NCBI RefSeq assembly: GCF_014268615.1
Contig: NZ_JABWQV010000037.1
Location: forward strand, 1-32,311
Direction of reading: 5' to 3'
DNA length: 32,311 bases
Origin: Pseudomonas tehranensis
GTDB lineage: Bacteria > Pseudomonadota > Gammaproteobacteria > Pseudomonadales > Pseudomonadaceae
The notes under the pieces are model-generated. The model ran no database searches. It had not been told where the DNA came from and saw nothing but the letters and a program-made list of their open reading frames with translations. Made by a program: the position numbers and the translations under genes. Shown here one piece after another: positions 1-12,188 of the stretch. Within the stretch, counting starts at the first letter, position 1. Every line of letters starts with the position of its first letter.

Positions 1-29
1 CGCATTCGCGAGCAAGCCCGCTCCCACAT
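1..29. repeat. REP element half, cut by the window edge
   Basis: The first bases read TTCGCGAGCAAGCCCGCTCCCAC, the right arm of the Pseudomonas REP palindrome that recurs complete at 531-625 and 2361-2447. The preceding bases CGCA also match the end of the spacer at 2421-2424, so this is probably the right half of another REP pair whose left half lies outside the window. It sits just downstream of the trxC stop. Confidence 0.8.
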
Positions 30-42
30 TCATCTCATGGCT

Positions 43-465
43 TCAGATCCCCTGGCTACGCAACCAACTCATCAGCTGCGGCAACGGCAATGCTCCACTC
101 TGGCGCGCCACTTCCCGGCCGTCCTTGAACAGAATCAGGCTGGGTATCGAGCGGATCCCCAACTGCGCCGATAGCGGCTGATTGGCTTCGCTGTCGAGCT
201 TGGCCAGACGGCATTTGCCCACCAGTTGCGTGGCGGCCTGTTCGAACACGGGCGCAAAGGACTTGCATGGCCCGCACCAATCGGCCCACACATCCACCAG
301 TAACGGCAGGTCACCCTTGATCTGGCTGGCGTAGTCGCCTTGCTTGAGTTCGAACGGTTTGCTCAACAGCACCTGGGCTTTGCAGCGCCCGCACTTGGGC
401 GCATCGCCCAGGCGTTCGGCGGGGATGCGGTTGAGCCCGTTGCAGTGGGGGCAGGGGATCAGCAT
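43..465 (-). CDS. trxC: Thioredoxin 2 (TrxC), zinc-binding
   Basis: A cytoplasmic thiol-disulfide reductase that reduces protein disulfides with electrons from thioredoxin reductase. The 140-residue length fits TrxC. The N-terminus carries two CxxC pairs (CPHC at residues 5-8 and CGRC at 25-28) that form the zinc site separating TrxC from TrxA. The thioredoxin fold follows, with the active site WADWCGPC (Cys64 and Cys67) and the conserved cis-proline in SIPS (Pro108). The start is an ATG with GGAG nine bases upstream. There is no signal peptide. The gene stands alone between a REP half at its 3' end and a REP pair on its 5' side. TrxC genes are often under OxyR control, but I see no site I can defend here. 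Identification is secure. Confidence 0.96.
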   Translation of the reverse strand: MLIPCPHCNGLNRIPAERLGDAPKCGRCKAQVLLSKPFELKQGDYASQIKGDLPLLVDVWADWCGPCKSFAPVFEQAATQLVGKCRLAKLDSEANQPLSAQLGIRSIPSLILFKDGREVARQSGALPLPQLMSWLRSQGI

Positions 466-530
466 TGGGGCAGTCTCCAGGAAAAATCATCGGTACAGAT
501 TGAACACTATATAGAAACCACCGCAAAACC

Positions 531-625
531 CCCTGTGGGAGCGGGCTTGCTCGCGAATGCGGTGTGTCAGACATATAGATGTCGACTGACGCACCGTCTT
601 CGCGAGCAAGCCCGCTCCCACAGGG
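531..625. repeat. REP pair (REPIN-like), arms pointing inward
   Basis: Two REP palindromes face each other: GTGGGAGCGGGCTTGCTCGC at 535-554 and its reverse complement at 602-621, extended by CCCT/AGGG at the outer ends. The spacer of about 45 nt is not random: read on the minus strand it matches the spacer of the element at 2361-2447 at roughly 86% by eye. Such doublets are typical RAYT-mobilised elements of fluorescent pseudomonads. It lies between trxC and the isochorismatase-fold gene, where the long hairpin could also attenuate transcription. Confidence 0.9.
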
Positions 626-639
626 TTACGCGTTGCCGG

Positions 640-1266
640 TTATTTCGCGCTGGTCAGCGTGTTGTAGCTGGTCATCAGGTTGCGGTAGTCCGGGATGTGG
701 TTGGAGAACAAGGTCGCCAGCCCTTCCACATCGTTGCGCCAGTCGCGGTGCAGCTCGCAGGCCAGGCCGAACCAGGTCATCAATTGCGCACCCGAGGAGG
801 ACATGCGGTCCCAGGCCGATTGACGGGTCAGCTCGTTGAATGTGCCAGAGGCATCGGTGACCACGAACACTTCGAAACCTTCGGCCAGGGCCGACAGTGC
901 CGGGAAGGCTACACAGACTTCCGTGACGACCCCGGCGATGATCAGTTGCTTCTTGCCGGTGGCTTTGATCGCCTTGACGAAATCTTCGTTGTCCCAGGCG
1001 TTGATCTGGCCGGGACGAGCGATGTACGGCGCGTCCGGGAACAGGCTCTTGAGCTCGGGCATCAACGGGCCGTTGGGGCCGGTTTCGAAACTGGTGGTGA
1101 GGATGGTCGGCAGCTCGAAGTATTTGGCCAGGTCGGCCAGGGCCAGCACGTTGTTCTTGAAGCGGTCCGGGTCAATGTCACGCACCAGCGACAGCAGGCC
1201 AGCCTGATGGTCCACCAGCAGAACGGCGGCGTTATCTTTGTCGAGACGGTTGTAGGAAGTGGTCAT
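640..1266 (-). CDS. ycaC: Isochorismatase-family hydrolase, YcaC type
   Basis: A 208-residue cysteine-hydrolase-fold protein that, as I recall it, is very similar to E. coli YcaC along its whole length. YcaC proteins form octamers; their natural substrate is not settled, so isochorismate should not be assumed. Visible active-site elements are Asp19 in LLVDHQAG, the stretch TTSFETGPNGP near residues 57-67, and the nucleophile Cys118 in GVVTEVCVAF. The position of the usual third catalytic residue is Arg84 in YIARPGQ; I believe E. coli YcaC has the same residue. The gene diverges from a LysR regulator starting 156 nt away, the classic arrangement in which the regulator controls the enzyme. A perfect inverted repeat lies 26 nt upstream of the start. 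Confidence 0.9.
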   Translation of the reverse strand: MTTSYNRLDKDNAAVLLVDHQAGLLSLVRDIDPDRFKNNVLALADLAKYFELPTILTTSFETGPNGPLMPELKSLFPDAPYIARPGQINAWDNEDFVKAIKATGKKQLIIAGVVTEVCVAFPALSALAEGFEVFVVTDASGTFNELTRQSAWDRMSSSGAQLMTWFGLACELHRDWRNDVEGLATLFSNHIPDYRNLMTSYNTLTSAK

Positions 1267-1291
1267 GGCGTTAGTCCTCTAAGTTTTGGCT

Positions 1292-1306
1292 GCCGAACGG
1301 TTCGGC
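1292..1306. promoter_or_regulatory. Perfect inverted repeat between ycaC and the LysR gene
   Basis: GCCGAA-CGG-TTCGGC is a perfect 6+6 bp dyad with a 3-nt centre, 26 nt upstream of the ycaC start codon in the 156-nt divergent region. It could be an operator or a hairpin in the ycaC leader. It does not show the LysR T-N11-A spacing, so it may belong to another regulator. Function is inferred from position only. Confidence 0.35.
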
Positions 1307-1411
1307 GTGGTTGAAGTTGTCAGTGTTGGTGTGTTGCTAAGCGATGGACATAGATTAAAACTGGCACCTTTGATGCGCTAGACTGCAAAAATCAGCCTTA
1401 GCGTTCTATTT

Positions 1412-1425
1412 GGAGAACGATCATC
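1412..1425 (+). promoter_or_regulatory. Ribosome binding site and rare ATC start of the LysR gene
   Basis: GGAG at 1412-1415 is followed after 7 nt by ATC at 1423-1425. The reading frame is closed upstream by TAG at 1399-1401. Between that stop and the first conventional start (GTG at 1459) only ATT (1408) and ATC (1420, 1423) could initiate. ATC at 1423 gives the ideal spacing and the family-typical beginning M-E-D-L-N-T-L-Y-Y-F. ATC is a rare but documented bacterial start codon. Confidence 0.65.
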
Positions 1426-2328
1426 GAAGACCTCAACACGCTTTACTACTTCACCCAAGTGGTCGAGCACGGCGGTTTCGCCGCCGCTGGCCGGGCGCTG
1501 GACATGCCCAAATCGAAACTCAGCCGGCGGATTGCTCAACTGGAAGAGCGCCTTGGGGTGCGGTTGATCCATCGCACCAGTCGCCATTGCTCTTTGACGG
1601 AGATCGGCCAGGCCTACTATCAGCGCTGCCTGGCGATGCGGGTCGAGGCCGAGAGCGCGGCCGAAGTGATCGAACGTAACCGCTCCGAGCCCCAGGGGCT
1701 GGTGCGCCTCAGTTGCCCGACAGCGTTGCTCAACAGCTGGGTCGGGCCGATGCTGACCCGCTACATGCTCAAGTACCCGCGGGTGGAGTTGTTCATCGAG
1801 AGCACCAACCGTCGGGTCGACCTGATCCATGAGGGTTTCGATATCGCGTTGCGGGTACGTTTTCCGCCGCTGGAAAACACCGACATGGTCATGAAAGTAT
1901 TGGGTAACAGCACCCAGTGTCTGGTAGGCAGCCCGGCCTACCGCGAGCGCCTGTCCTCACCCGCTTCACCGGCGGACCTGCACGGTTTGCCGAGCGTGCA
2001 CTGGGGCGCAGCGCAGCGTGAGTACCAGTGGGAACTGTTCGGTCCGGACGGTGCCAGCGCGTTGATCCGCCATGAACCACGCATGGTCACCGATGACCTG
2101 CTGGCCCTGCGTCATGCGGTATTGGCGGGTATCGGCATCGCGCACCTGCCAGCCGTGGTGGTGCGCGAGGACCTGGCGGCTGGACGACTGGTGGAGTTGG
2201 TACCGGGCTGGACGCCCAAGTGCGGGATCGTCCATGCAATTTTCGCCTCACGGCGCGGGTTGCTGCCGTCGGTGCGCACGCTGATTGATTTTCTGGCCGA
2301 AGAATTCAGCCAGAGTGATATGGCGTAG
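1423..2328 (+). CDS. LysR-family transcriptional regulator
   Basis: A 301-residue regulator with a winged helix-turn-helix at about residues 1-60 (GGFAAAGRALDMPKSKLSRR, then IAQLEERLGVRLIHRTSR) and a periplasmic-binding-protein-like effector domain from about residue 90. It belongs to the broad group whose members begin MxDLNxLYYF. It is transcribed away from the ycaC-type hydrolase and probably regulates it; the ligand is unknown. The start is unusual: using GTG at 1459 would remove the first 12 residues, which form helix 1 of the DNA-binding domain, whereas ATC at 1423 restores the full domain and has a well-spaced GGAG. Either the gene uses a rare start or an ATG has mutated. The family call is secure; the start is not. 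Confidence 0.9.
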   Translation: MEDLNTLYYFTQVVEHGGFAAAGRALDMPKSKLSRRIAQLEERLGVRLIHRTSRHCSLTEIGQAYYQRCLAMRVEAESAAEVIERNRSEPQGLVRLSCPTALLNSWVGPMLTRYMLKYPRVELFIESTNRRVDLIHEGFDIALRVRFPPLENTDMVMKVLGNSTQCLVGSPAYRERLSSPASPADLHGLPSVHWGAAQREYQWELFGPDGASALIRHEPRMVTDDLLALRHAVLAGIGIAHLPAVVVREDLAAGRLVELVPGWTPKCGIVHAIFASRRGLLPSVRTLIDFLAEEFSQSDMA

Positions 2329-2360
2329 CGTGGAGGCAGCCATGCGAGCGGATTCTCCTT

Positions 2361-2447
2361 GTGGGAGCGGGCTTGCTCGCGAAGACGGTGTGCCAGTCAA
2401 CATCTATGTTTCTGATACGCCGCATTCGCGAGCAAGCCCGCTCCCAC
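2361..2447. repeat. REP pair, inverted copy of the element at 531-625
   Basis: GTGGGAGCGGGCTTGCTCGC at 2361-2380 faces its reverse complement ending at 2447. The region between the arms matches the minus strand of the 531-625 element, including the rare string ACATCTAT and the ends GAAGACGGTG and CCGCATTCGC. The two are therefore copies of one mobile unit inserted in opposite orientations. It occupies the 247-nt gap between the LysR gene and the small ORF at 2576. Confidence 0.9.
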
Positions 2448-2575
2448 AGGGACTCACAGTCCAGGCTTCTCCAAGGACGTTTATCAAGGCTGCCATTCAT
2501 CAGGTGCGCCGCACTGAAAAGCTGTCAGGGCCTCAAAAAGACACCACGTATCTGTTTGCAGACTCAGGAGGTCCC

Positions 2576-2854
2576 ATGAGCCATCCTCAAGACCCAGCCA
2601 CTCCCCAAGCGGTGGACAACCCCAATGACGATGGCTTTGTCCTCGGCACTGCAGGCCGTGACGAAGACCCTAACGCCGCCCCGGCCTACGCCATCGACCG
2701 CCGACACGAACGGGATGAACTGACTCCCGAAGACGCCCGCGGCATGCCCGGTTACCCCGAGAAAAAAACGCCGGCCAAACCGGCTGGCGAAGAGGGGGCC
2801 GAGACAGAACCGGGCATTGAGACGCCTGAGCAGGGGAACGATAAGGTGGGGTGA
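2576..2854 (+). CDS. Small acidic, probably disordered protein of unknown function
   Basis: I do not recognise a named family. The 92-residue product is rich in Pro, Asp, Glu, Ala and Gly, has no hydrophobic segment and no Cys, and looks intrinsically disordered. It contains the patterns AYAIDRRHERDELTPEDARG and MPGYPEKKTPAKP. The start is well supported: AGGAGG lies a few bases before ATG at 2576, the strongest ribosome site in this part of the window, and the frame runs to TGA at 2852. The open frame extends upstream to 2285, but that part crosses the REP pair and is not credible coding. Similar short proteins occur in pseudomonads as conserved hypotheticals. A possible hairpin terminator follows about 60 nt downstream. 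Confidence 0.7.
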   Translation: MSHPQDPATPQAVDNPNDDGFVLGTAGRDEDPNAAPAYAIDRRHERDELTPEDARGMPGYPEKKTPAKPAGEEGAETEPGIETPEQGNDKVG

Positions 2855-2915
2855 GCAGGGCTCACACCCGCTCACATTGCCGGGCGTCGACACCCAGTCG
2901 GTGGTATGGGAGGTA

Positions 2916-2941
2916 TTGAGCGGCAAACGCCCGCTCAATTT
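2916..2941 (+). terminator. Possible weak terminator after the small ORF
   Basis: TTGAGCGG (2916-2923) and CCGCTCAA (2931-2938) form a perfect 8-bp stem with a 7-nt loop, followed by only three T residues. The position, 62 nt after the stop at 2854, fits a terminator for the small gene, but the short T run makes this uncertain. Confidence 0.4.
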
Positions 2942-3006
2942 AAGGCAGATTCGCTGGTTGGCGGGCGCTTCGGCGTATCGGTTGAAACCTTTATTTGACG
3001 GTTCCT

Positions 3007-3093
3007 GTGGGAGCAAAGCTTGCTCGCGATACAGGCTCCTCGGTTTTTGGGGAAGATCGAGTTGCTTTCATCGCGGGAAAGCCTTGCTCCCAC
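3007..3093. repeat. Diverged REP pair
   Basis: GTGGGAGCAAAGCTTGCTCG at 3007-3026 faces TCGCGGGAAAGCCTTGCTCC, which continues to CCCAC and ends at 3093. The arms differ from each other and from the other REPs in the window, suggesting an older copy. It lies between the converging small ORF and selO, just downstream of the selO stop, where it could act as a 3' mRNA stabiliser. Confidence 0.8.
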
Positions 3094-3121
3094 ATGACTT
3101 GCCCTCGCAAGACTGAAGCCT

Positions 3122-7985
<4,864 letters not shown>

Positions 7986-8019
7986 AGAGACCGGTCGAGC
8001 AAGTGAAAGTGGGAGCAGT

Positions 8020-9762
8020 TTAGAGGAACAAGCCGGGACCCGGGCGACTTCCTTCGGGGAATCTGACGCCCACTTTGCCGATCTTGTTCCCGTCCATGAC
8101 CGCAACAGTCCAGAGGGTGTTGTTCCAATCCACCTGGTCACCGACCACTGGCGCGCCACCGACTTTCTGGGCGATGAAGCGGCCCAGGGACATGTCCGGA
8201 TCGATGCCGTCCAGCTTCAGCCCGTACAGGGCCGCAACCGCGGCCAGCTGGGCGTCTCCTTCGAGTACGAAGTCGCCGAAGAAGCGCAGATCCAGGCCCC
8301 TTTGCGGTGCCTGGCTGAACAGTTTTCCAAGGGCCGGCAAATCGTGTTCATGGCCGATGACACACAGCAAATCACCGACCTCCAGCACCGTACTACCCGA
8401 CGGATGGAGCAGTTGCTGGCCACGAAACAGTGCCGCGATCCGTGTGCCGTCGGGCATTTTCAGATCCCGCAGGGGCGAGCCGATGCACCATTTCTCCGCA
8501 CCGAGGCGATAGATGAACAGTTCCCACTCGCTGGTGACGTGGACCTCCAGCGCTGCCCGGGAGATCGGCAGCGGTTCTGGCGGGACGGTGACGTGCAGAA
8601 GTTTGGCGACCCATGGCAGGCTCGTGCCCTGCACCAGCAGCGACACCAGCACGATAAAGAACGCCAGGTTGAAGTACAGCTGCGCGTGAGGCAGGCCGGC
8701 CATCAGCGGGAACACCGCCAGAATGATCGGCACCGCACCGCGCAGGCCGACCCAGGAAATGAACGCTTTTTCGCGGCCATGGAAGGCCTTGAACGGCAAC
8801 AGCCCCACCATCACCGACAGCGGACGTGCTATCAAGATCATCCACAACGCCAGACCCAGGGCAGGCAGGGCGATCGGCAGCAGGTCATGGGGCGTGACCA
8901 GCAGCCCCAGCACCAGAAACATGCCGATTTGCGCCAGCCAGGCCATGCCATCGAGCATGTGCAGGATGCCGTGACGGCTGCGCACCGGGCGGTTGCCGAT
9001 CACTAGGCCGCACAGGTAAACCGCGAGGAAGCCGCTGCCATGCAAGGCGTTGGTCAGGGCGAACACCGCCAGGCCGCCGCTGATGACGAGGATCGGGTAG
9101 AGCCCGTTGGCCAGGTTGATGCGGTTGACCAATTGCAGCATCAGCCAGCCACCGCCCAGGCCGATTACCCCGCCAATGCCGAACTCACGCAACAAGTGCC
9201 CCAGCAGGTTCCAATGCAGACCTGTTTCACCGCTGGCGAGCATGCCGATCAGGGTTACGGTCAGGAACACCGCCATGGGGTCGTTGCTGCCGGATTCGAT
9301 CTCCAACGTCGCGCTGACCCGCTCGTTCAAGCCCTTGCCGCCCAACAGCGAAAACACCGCCGCGGCATCGGTCGAGCCGACAATGGCACCAATCAGCAGA
9401 CCTTGCATCAGGTTCAGATTGAACAGCCACGCCGCCGCCAGGCCGGTCAGCCCGGTGGTGATCAGGACGCCAACGGTGGCCAGCGACAAGGCTGGCCACA
9501 ACGCCACGCGAAAGCTCGACACCCGCGTGCGCAAGCCACCGTCCAGCAGAATCACGGCCAGCGCGAGGTTGCCGACCAGATAGGCCGTGGCGTAGTTATC
9601 GAACAGAATCCCGGCGCCGTCGACACCGGCAACCATGCCCACGGCCAGGATGATCACCAGAATCGGGATGCCCAGGCGGGACGAAAGAGAACTGACCAGA
9701 ATGCTCGCACCTACCAGCAACGCGCCGATCAAGAACAGGCTGTTGATGGTCGTCGCAGTCAA
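8020..9762 (-). CDS. nhaP2: K+/H+ antiporter NhaP2 (CPA1 family), TTG start
   Basis: A monovalent cation/proton antiporter of the inner membrane; NhaP2 proteins chiefly extrude K+. The 580-residue length matches E. coli NhaP2 (about 578). The first 400 residues hold some 12-13 membrane segments with CPA1 signatures: [14 protein letters not shown] and the [13 protein letters not shown] stretch containing the Asn-Asp transport pair. A cytoplasmic TrkA-C nucleotide-sensing domain follows (about 405-485), then a transporter-associated domain to the end. The start is TTG at 9762, preceded by GGAG with an 8-nt gap, and gives [10 protein letters not shown]; the further upstream frame looks non-coding. 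It is the first gene of the probable nhaP2-mscK-selO operon, which suggests a potassium and osmotic-balance unit. Confidence 0.92.
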   Translation of the reverse strand: MTATTINSLFLIGALLVGASILVSSLSSRLGIPILVIILAVGMVAGVDGAGILFDNYATAYLVGNLALAVILLDGGLRTRVSSFRVALWPALSLATVGVLITTGLTGLAAAWLFNLNLMQGLLIGAIVGSTDAAAVFSLLGGKGLNERVSATLEIESGSNDPMAVFLTVTLIGMLASGETGLHWNLLGHLLREFGIGGVIGLGGGWLMLQLVNRINLANGLYPILVISGGLAVFALTNALHGSGFLAVYLCGLVIGNRPVRSRHGILHMLDGMAWLAQIGMFLVLGLLVTPHDLLPIALPALGLALWMILIARPLSVMVGLLPFKAFHGREKAFISWVGLRGAVPIILAVFPLMAGLPHAQLYFNLAFFIVLVSLLVQGTSLPWVAKLLHVTVPPEPLPISRAALEVHVTSEWELFIYRLGAEKWCIGSPLRDLKMPDGTRIAALFRGQQLLHPSGSTVLEVGDLLCVIGHEHDLPALGKLFSQAPQRGLDLRFFGDFVLEGDAQLAAVAALYGLKLDGIDPDMSLGRFIAQKVGGAPVVGDQVDWNNTLWTVAVMDGNKIGKVGVRFPEGSRPGPGLFL

Positions 9763-9886
9763 AGGCAGTACTCCGAGCAAGCGTGGGGGGCGGGCGCAAA
9801 CTGACCATGCAGTCTGCGTGCCAGCGATTCTAACCTGTTGAAATGTGATGCTGTCAAAAAAGGTTGGGTACAAGCGCGGCAGCACC

Positions 9887-10061
9887 GTGGCGAGAGGGCT
9901 TGCTCCCGCTGGGCCCTGTAGGAGCTGGCGAAGCCTGCGATCTTTTGATCTTTTGATCTTTCGCTTTCGACTCAATGGGTCGTGGAAAGATCGCAGCCTC
10001 GTTGCACTCGACAGCTCCTACACAGCTCCTGCAGCCCAGCGGGAGCAAGGTCCCTCGCCAC
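9887..10061. repeat. Large nested inverted repeat (GTAGGAGCTG family)
   Basis: This fills the 312-nt gene-free gap between nhaP2 and the chemoreceptor. The outer arms, GTGGCGAGAGGGCTTGCTCC at 9887 onward and its near reverse complement ending at 10061, enclose inner arms TGTAGGAGCTG (9917-9927) and CAGCTCCTACA (10012-10022). Inside these are three GATCTTT copies (from 9939) facing AAAGATCGC (9987-9995). Bases 9953-10021 recur, about 92% identical by eye, at 26151-26219, showing a dispersed element. Family members are common between genes in fluorescent pseudomonads. No promoter or gene is apparent inside. Confidence 0.85.
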
Positions 10062-10074
10062 AAAAGCCAGAGAG

Positions 10075-11700
10075 TTAAAGGCTGAACCGCCCAACCATGC
10101 TGTTCAAATCCACGGCCAGGCGCGACAGTTCGGCGCTGGCGGCGCTGGTCTGGTTGGCGCCGGTGGCCGATTGCACCGACAGGTCGCGGATGTTCACCAG
10201 GTTGCGGTCCACTTCACGGGCCACTTGGGCCTGTTCTTCGGCGGCGCTGGCGATCACCAGGTTGCGTTCGTTGATCTCGACGATGGCGGTGTTGATCGTG
10301 TCCAGGGACATGCCCGCGCCGCGCGCGATGTTCAGCGTCGACTCAGCGCGTTCGGTGCTGTTGCGCATCGAATCCACGGCGTGTTCGGTGCCGCTCTGGA
10401 TGCTGCCGATCATGCGTTCGATCTCGCTGGTCGACTGCTGGGTGCGATGGGCCAGGGCGCGTACTTCGTCGGCCACGACGGCAAAACCACGACCGGCCTC
10501 ACCGGCACGGGCCGCTTCGATGGCGGCGTTCAGGGCCAGCAGGTTGGTCTGGTCGGCCAGGCCGCGGATCACGTCCAGCACTTTGCCGATGTCGCGGGAC
10601 TCATCGGCCAGGTTGCCGATCAGCGTGGCGGTGCTTTGTACATCGGCGCTCATGCGTTCGATGGCGCTGACGGTTTCCTGCACCAGGTCGCGACCATCGC
10701 CCGCAGAGGCAGTGGCGTCTTTCGAGGCTTCGGAGGTGCTCACCGCGTTGCGCGCCACTTCTTCGACGGCGCTGGTCATTTCGTTGACCGCCGTGGCGGC
10801 CTGTTCGATTTCATTGTTCTGCTGGGTCAGGCCACGGGCGCTTTCGTCAGTGACGCTGTTGAGTTCTTCGGCGGCGGAGGCCAGTTGGGTGGCCGAGCCG
10901 GAGATCCGTTGCAGGGTGTCGCGCAGTTTGTCCTGCATGGTCGACATCGCCCGCAGCAGGCGACCGGCTTCATCGCTGCCATCCACGGTAATCGGTCGGG
11001 TCAGGTTGCCCTTGGCGATTTCTTCGGCGGCGTCCAGGGCGCTGCCGATCGGGCGGGTAATGCTGTTGGTCAGCAGCCAGGCGAACAGCAGGGTCAGGCC
11101 GGTGGCGATGACCAGCAGCGTGACCACCCAATTGAAGGCCGTTGAATATTGTTGGGTCGCGTCCTGATTGAGGGCCTCGGCTTGCTGGTTGTTGATTTCT
11201 ACCAGCCGATTGATTGCCACGTTGATGGCGTCGGAGTTGCTCAGCAGCTCAGTGTTGAGCAATGCACGCAACTCATCGAGCTGATTGTTGCGCGACAACG
11301 TTTTCATCCGTTCTTCGAGCTGGCGGTATTGGCCTAGCAATTGAATGTACTGCTCGTAGGCGGCCCGCTCTTGCGGGGAGCTGATAAGTTTTTCGTAGGC
11401 GCTTTGAGCGGCCTGGATCTGCTGGTTGCGTTGCTCGAACAAGCTGAAGGTTTTCTGCTGGATGTCCGGTTCGCGGTTGACCAGCAAGCGATAGGACAGC
11501 ACGCGCAGGCGCAGGGTCAGCGAGGTGAATTCATCCAGAGCCTTGATGCTGGGCACGCTGTTCTGGACGAGGCTTTCGCCGGACGCACGGATTTTGCTCA
11601 TCTGGCTCAGGGCGAACACCCCGAGGGCCAGCATCAGGGCGCCGATCAGGGCAAACCCCAGGAACGCCCGCGGCGCGATATTCATATTACGTAGGGACAT
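10075..11700 (-). CDS. Methyl-accepting chemotaxis protein, four-helix-bundle sensor
   Basis: A 541-residue transmembrane chemoreceptor signalling to CheA/CheW. Its layout is membrane segment 1 at about 12-32, a helical periplasmic sensor at about 35-190 of the 4HB_MCP type, membrane segment 2 at about 191-212, HAMP at about 213-266, and a signalling domain to the end. The hairpin tip is clear ([20 protein letters not shown], then [15 protein letters not shown], residues 383-417). There is no C-terminal CheR/CheB-tethering pentapeptide; it ends in GRFSL. The ligand cannot be read from sequence. ATG at 11700 was chosen, though no strong ribosome site precedes it; Met6 is an alternative. A convincing FliA promoter lies 57 nt upstream, so expression with the flagellar regulon is expected. 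Confidence 0.93.
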   Translation of the reverse strand: MSLRNMNIAPRAFLGFALIGALMLALGVFALSQMSKIRASGESLVQNSVPSIKALDEFTSLTLRLRVLSYRLLVNREPDIQQKTFSLFEQRNQQIQAAQSAYEKLISSPQERAAYEQYIQLLGQYRQLEERMKTLSRNNQLDELRALLNTELLSNSDAINVAINRLVEINNQQAEALNQDATQQYSTAFNWVVTLLVIATGLTLLFAWLLTNSITRPIGSALDAAEEIAKGNLTRPITVDGSDEAGRLLRAMSTMQDKLRDTLQRISGSATQLASAAEELNSVTDESARGLTQQNNEIEQAATAVNEMTSAVEEVARNAVSTSEASKDATASAGDGRDLVQETVSAIERMSADVQSTATLIGNLADESRDIGKVLDVIRGLADQTNLLALNAAIEAARAGEAGRGFAVVADEVRALAHRTQQSTSEIERMIGSIQSGTEHAVDSMRNSTERAESTLNIARGAGMSLDTINTAIVEINERNLVIASAAEEQAQVAREVDRNLVNIRDLSVQSATGANQTSAASAELSRLAVDLNSMVGRFSL

Positions 11701-11756
11701 GGAAAGTACCGGAAGAGGGCGCGTCCGTGCGGGGGCTGTGACAGGTATTCCCTGAC

Positions 11757-11783
11757 TTATCGGTCATACGACTAAAGTCTTGA
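11757..11783 (-). promoter_or_regulatory. Sigma-28 (FliA) promoter for the chemoreceptor gene
   Basis: On the minus strand the sequence is TCAAGACT, 11 nt, then ACCGATAA. The -10 matches the FliA consensus GCCGATAA at 7 of 8 positions. The -35 matches TAAAGTTT at 5 of 8 and has the TCAAG core I associate with Pseudomonas FliA promoters. Spacing is the canonical 11 nt. It ends 57 nt before the start codon at 11700, a suitable leader length, and the target is a chemoreceptor, the expected class of regulon member. Confidence 0.75.
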
Positions 11784-11957
11784 GTCGCTGCGTGCTTTTG
11801 TCGCAGGGCAGCGCCTGCTGCGCGACGAAGGGCGGGAACCAGATCTTCCATTCACAGTCTTTACAGCTCGCCAGCGAAGCACCGCCGCCCAAGCCATGGC
11901 ATTGACGGTGACTTTTCTTTATCGTACGCGCCCCCTTGAAAAAGCCTGGAAATCAAT

Positions 11958-12188
11958 ATGTTGGAAACATCCCTCAGCCAACTGGAACAACTGGTCAACG
12001 ACCTGGTGCAACAGAACCGTCACCTCGCCGGCCTGAATGAGACGCTGAACGCGGAACTGGCCAAGGCCAAGGATGAAAATGAAAGCCTGCAACTGAGCCT
12101 GATGGAACAGGAAGAGCTGCACGGCACCACCGCCGCGCGCATCCAGGCCCTGATCGAGCGCGCCAGCGCCGGTCCTGTCAGCGCATGA
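11958..12188 (+). CDS. Short coiled-coil protein paired with ZapA (ZapB-like)
   Basis: A 76-residue, almost entirely helical protein. Residues 3-66 carry heptad-like spacing of Leu (SLSQLEQLVNDLVQQNRHLA, then GLNETLNAELAKAKDENESL), predicting a single long coiled coil, with a short Gly/Pro/Ser tail. Its size and form recall ZapB and the TIGR02449 proteins encoded before zapA in gammaproteobacteria, but the sequence differs from the usual Pseudomonas member as I remember it. The stop overlaps the zapA start (ATGA at 12185-12188), implying translational coupling and probably a physical partnership with the ZapA-family product. Membership in a divisome complex is inferred, not shown. Confidence 0.8.
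   Translation: MLETSLSQLEQLVNDLVQQNRHLAGLNETLNAELAKAKDENESLQLSLMEQEELHGTTAARIQALIERASAGPVSA

Noticed and set aside
340..1314. Open frame of 324 codons on the plus strand
   Set aside because: It crosses trxC, a REP pair and the ycaC gene antisense, with no recognisable domain.
531..2447. Repeated palindromes as a possible CRISPR array
   Set aside because: Repeats come as inverted doublets scattered between genes, with related spacers and no regular array and no cas genes.
7986..8159. N-terminal extension of mscK up to 8159
   Set aside because: The extension overlaps the nhaP2 3' end, has no ribosome site and would bury the signal peptide that starts at 7985.
9763..9975. N-terminal extension of nhaP2 to 9975
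   Set aside because: The extra residues are Arg/Lys-rich and read through the intergenic repeat; TTG at 9762 with a good GGAG matches the family N-terminus.
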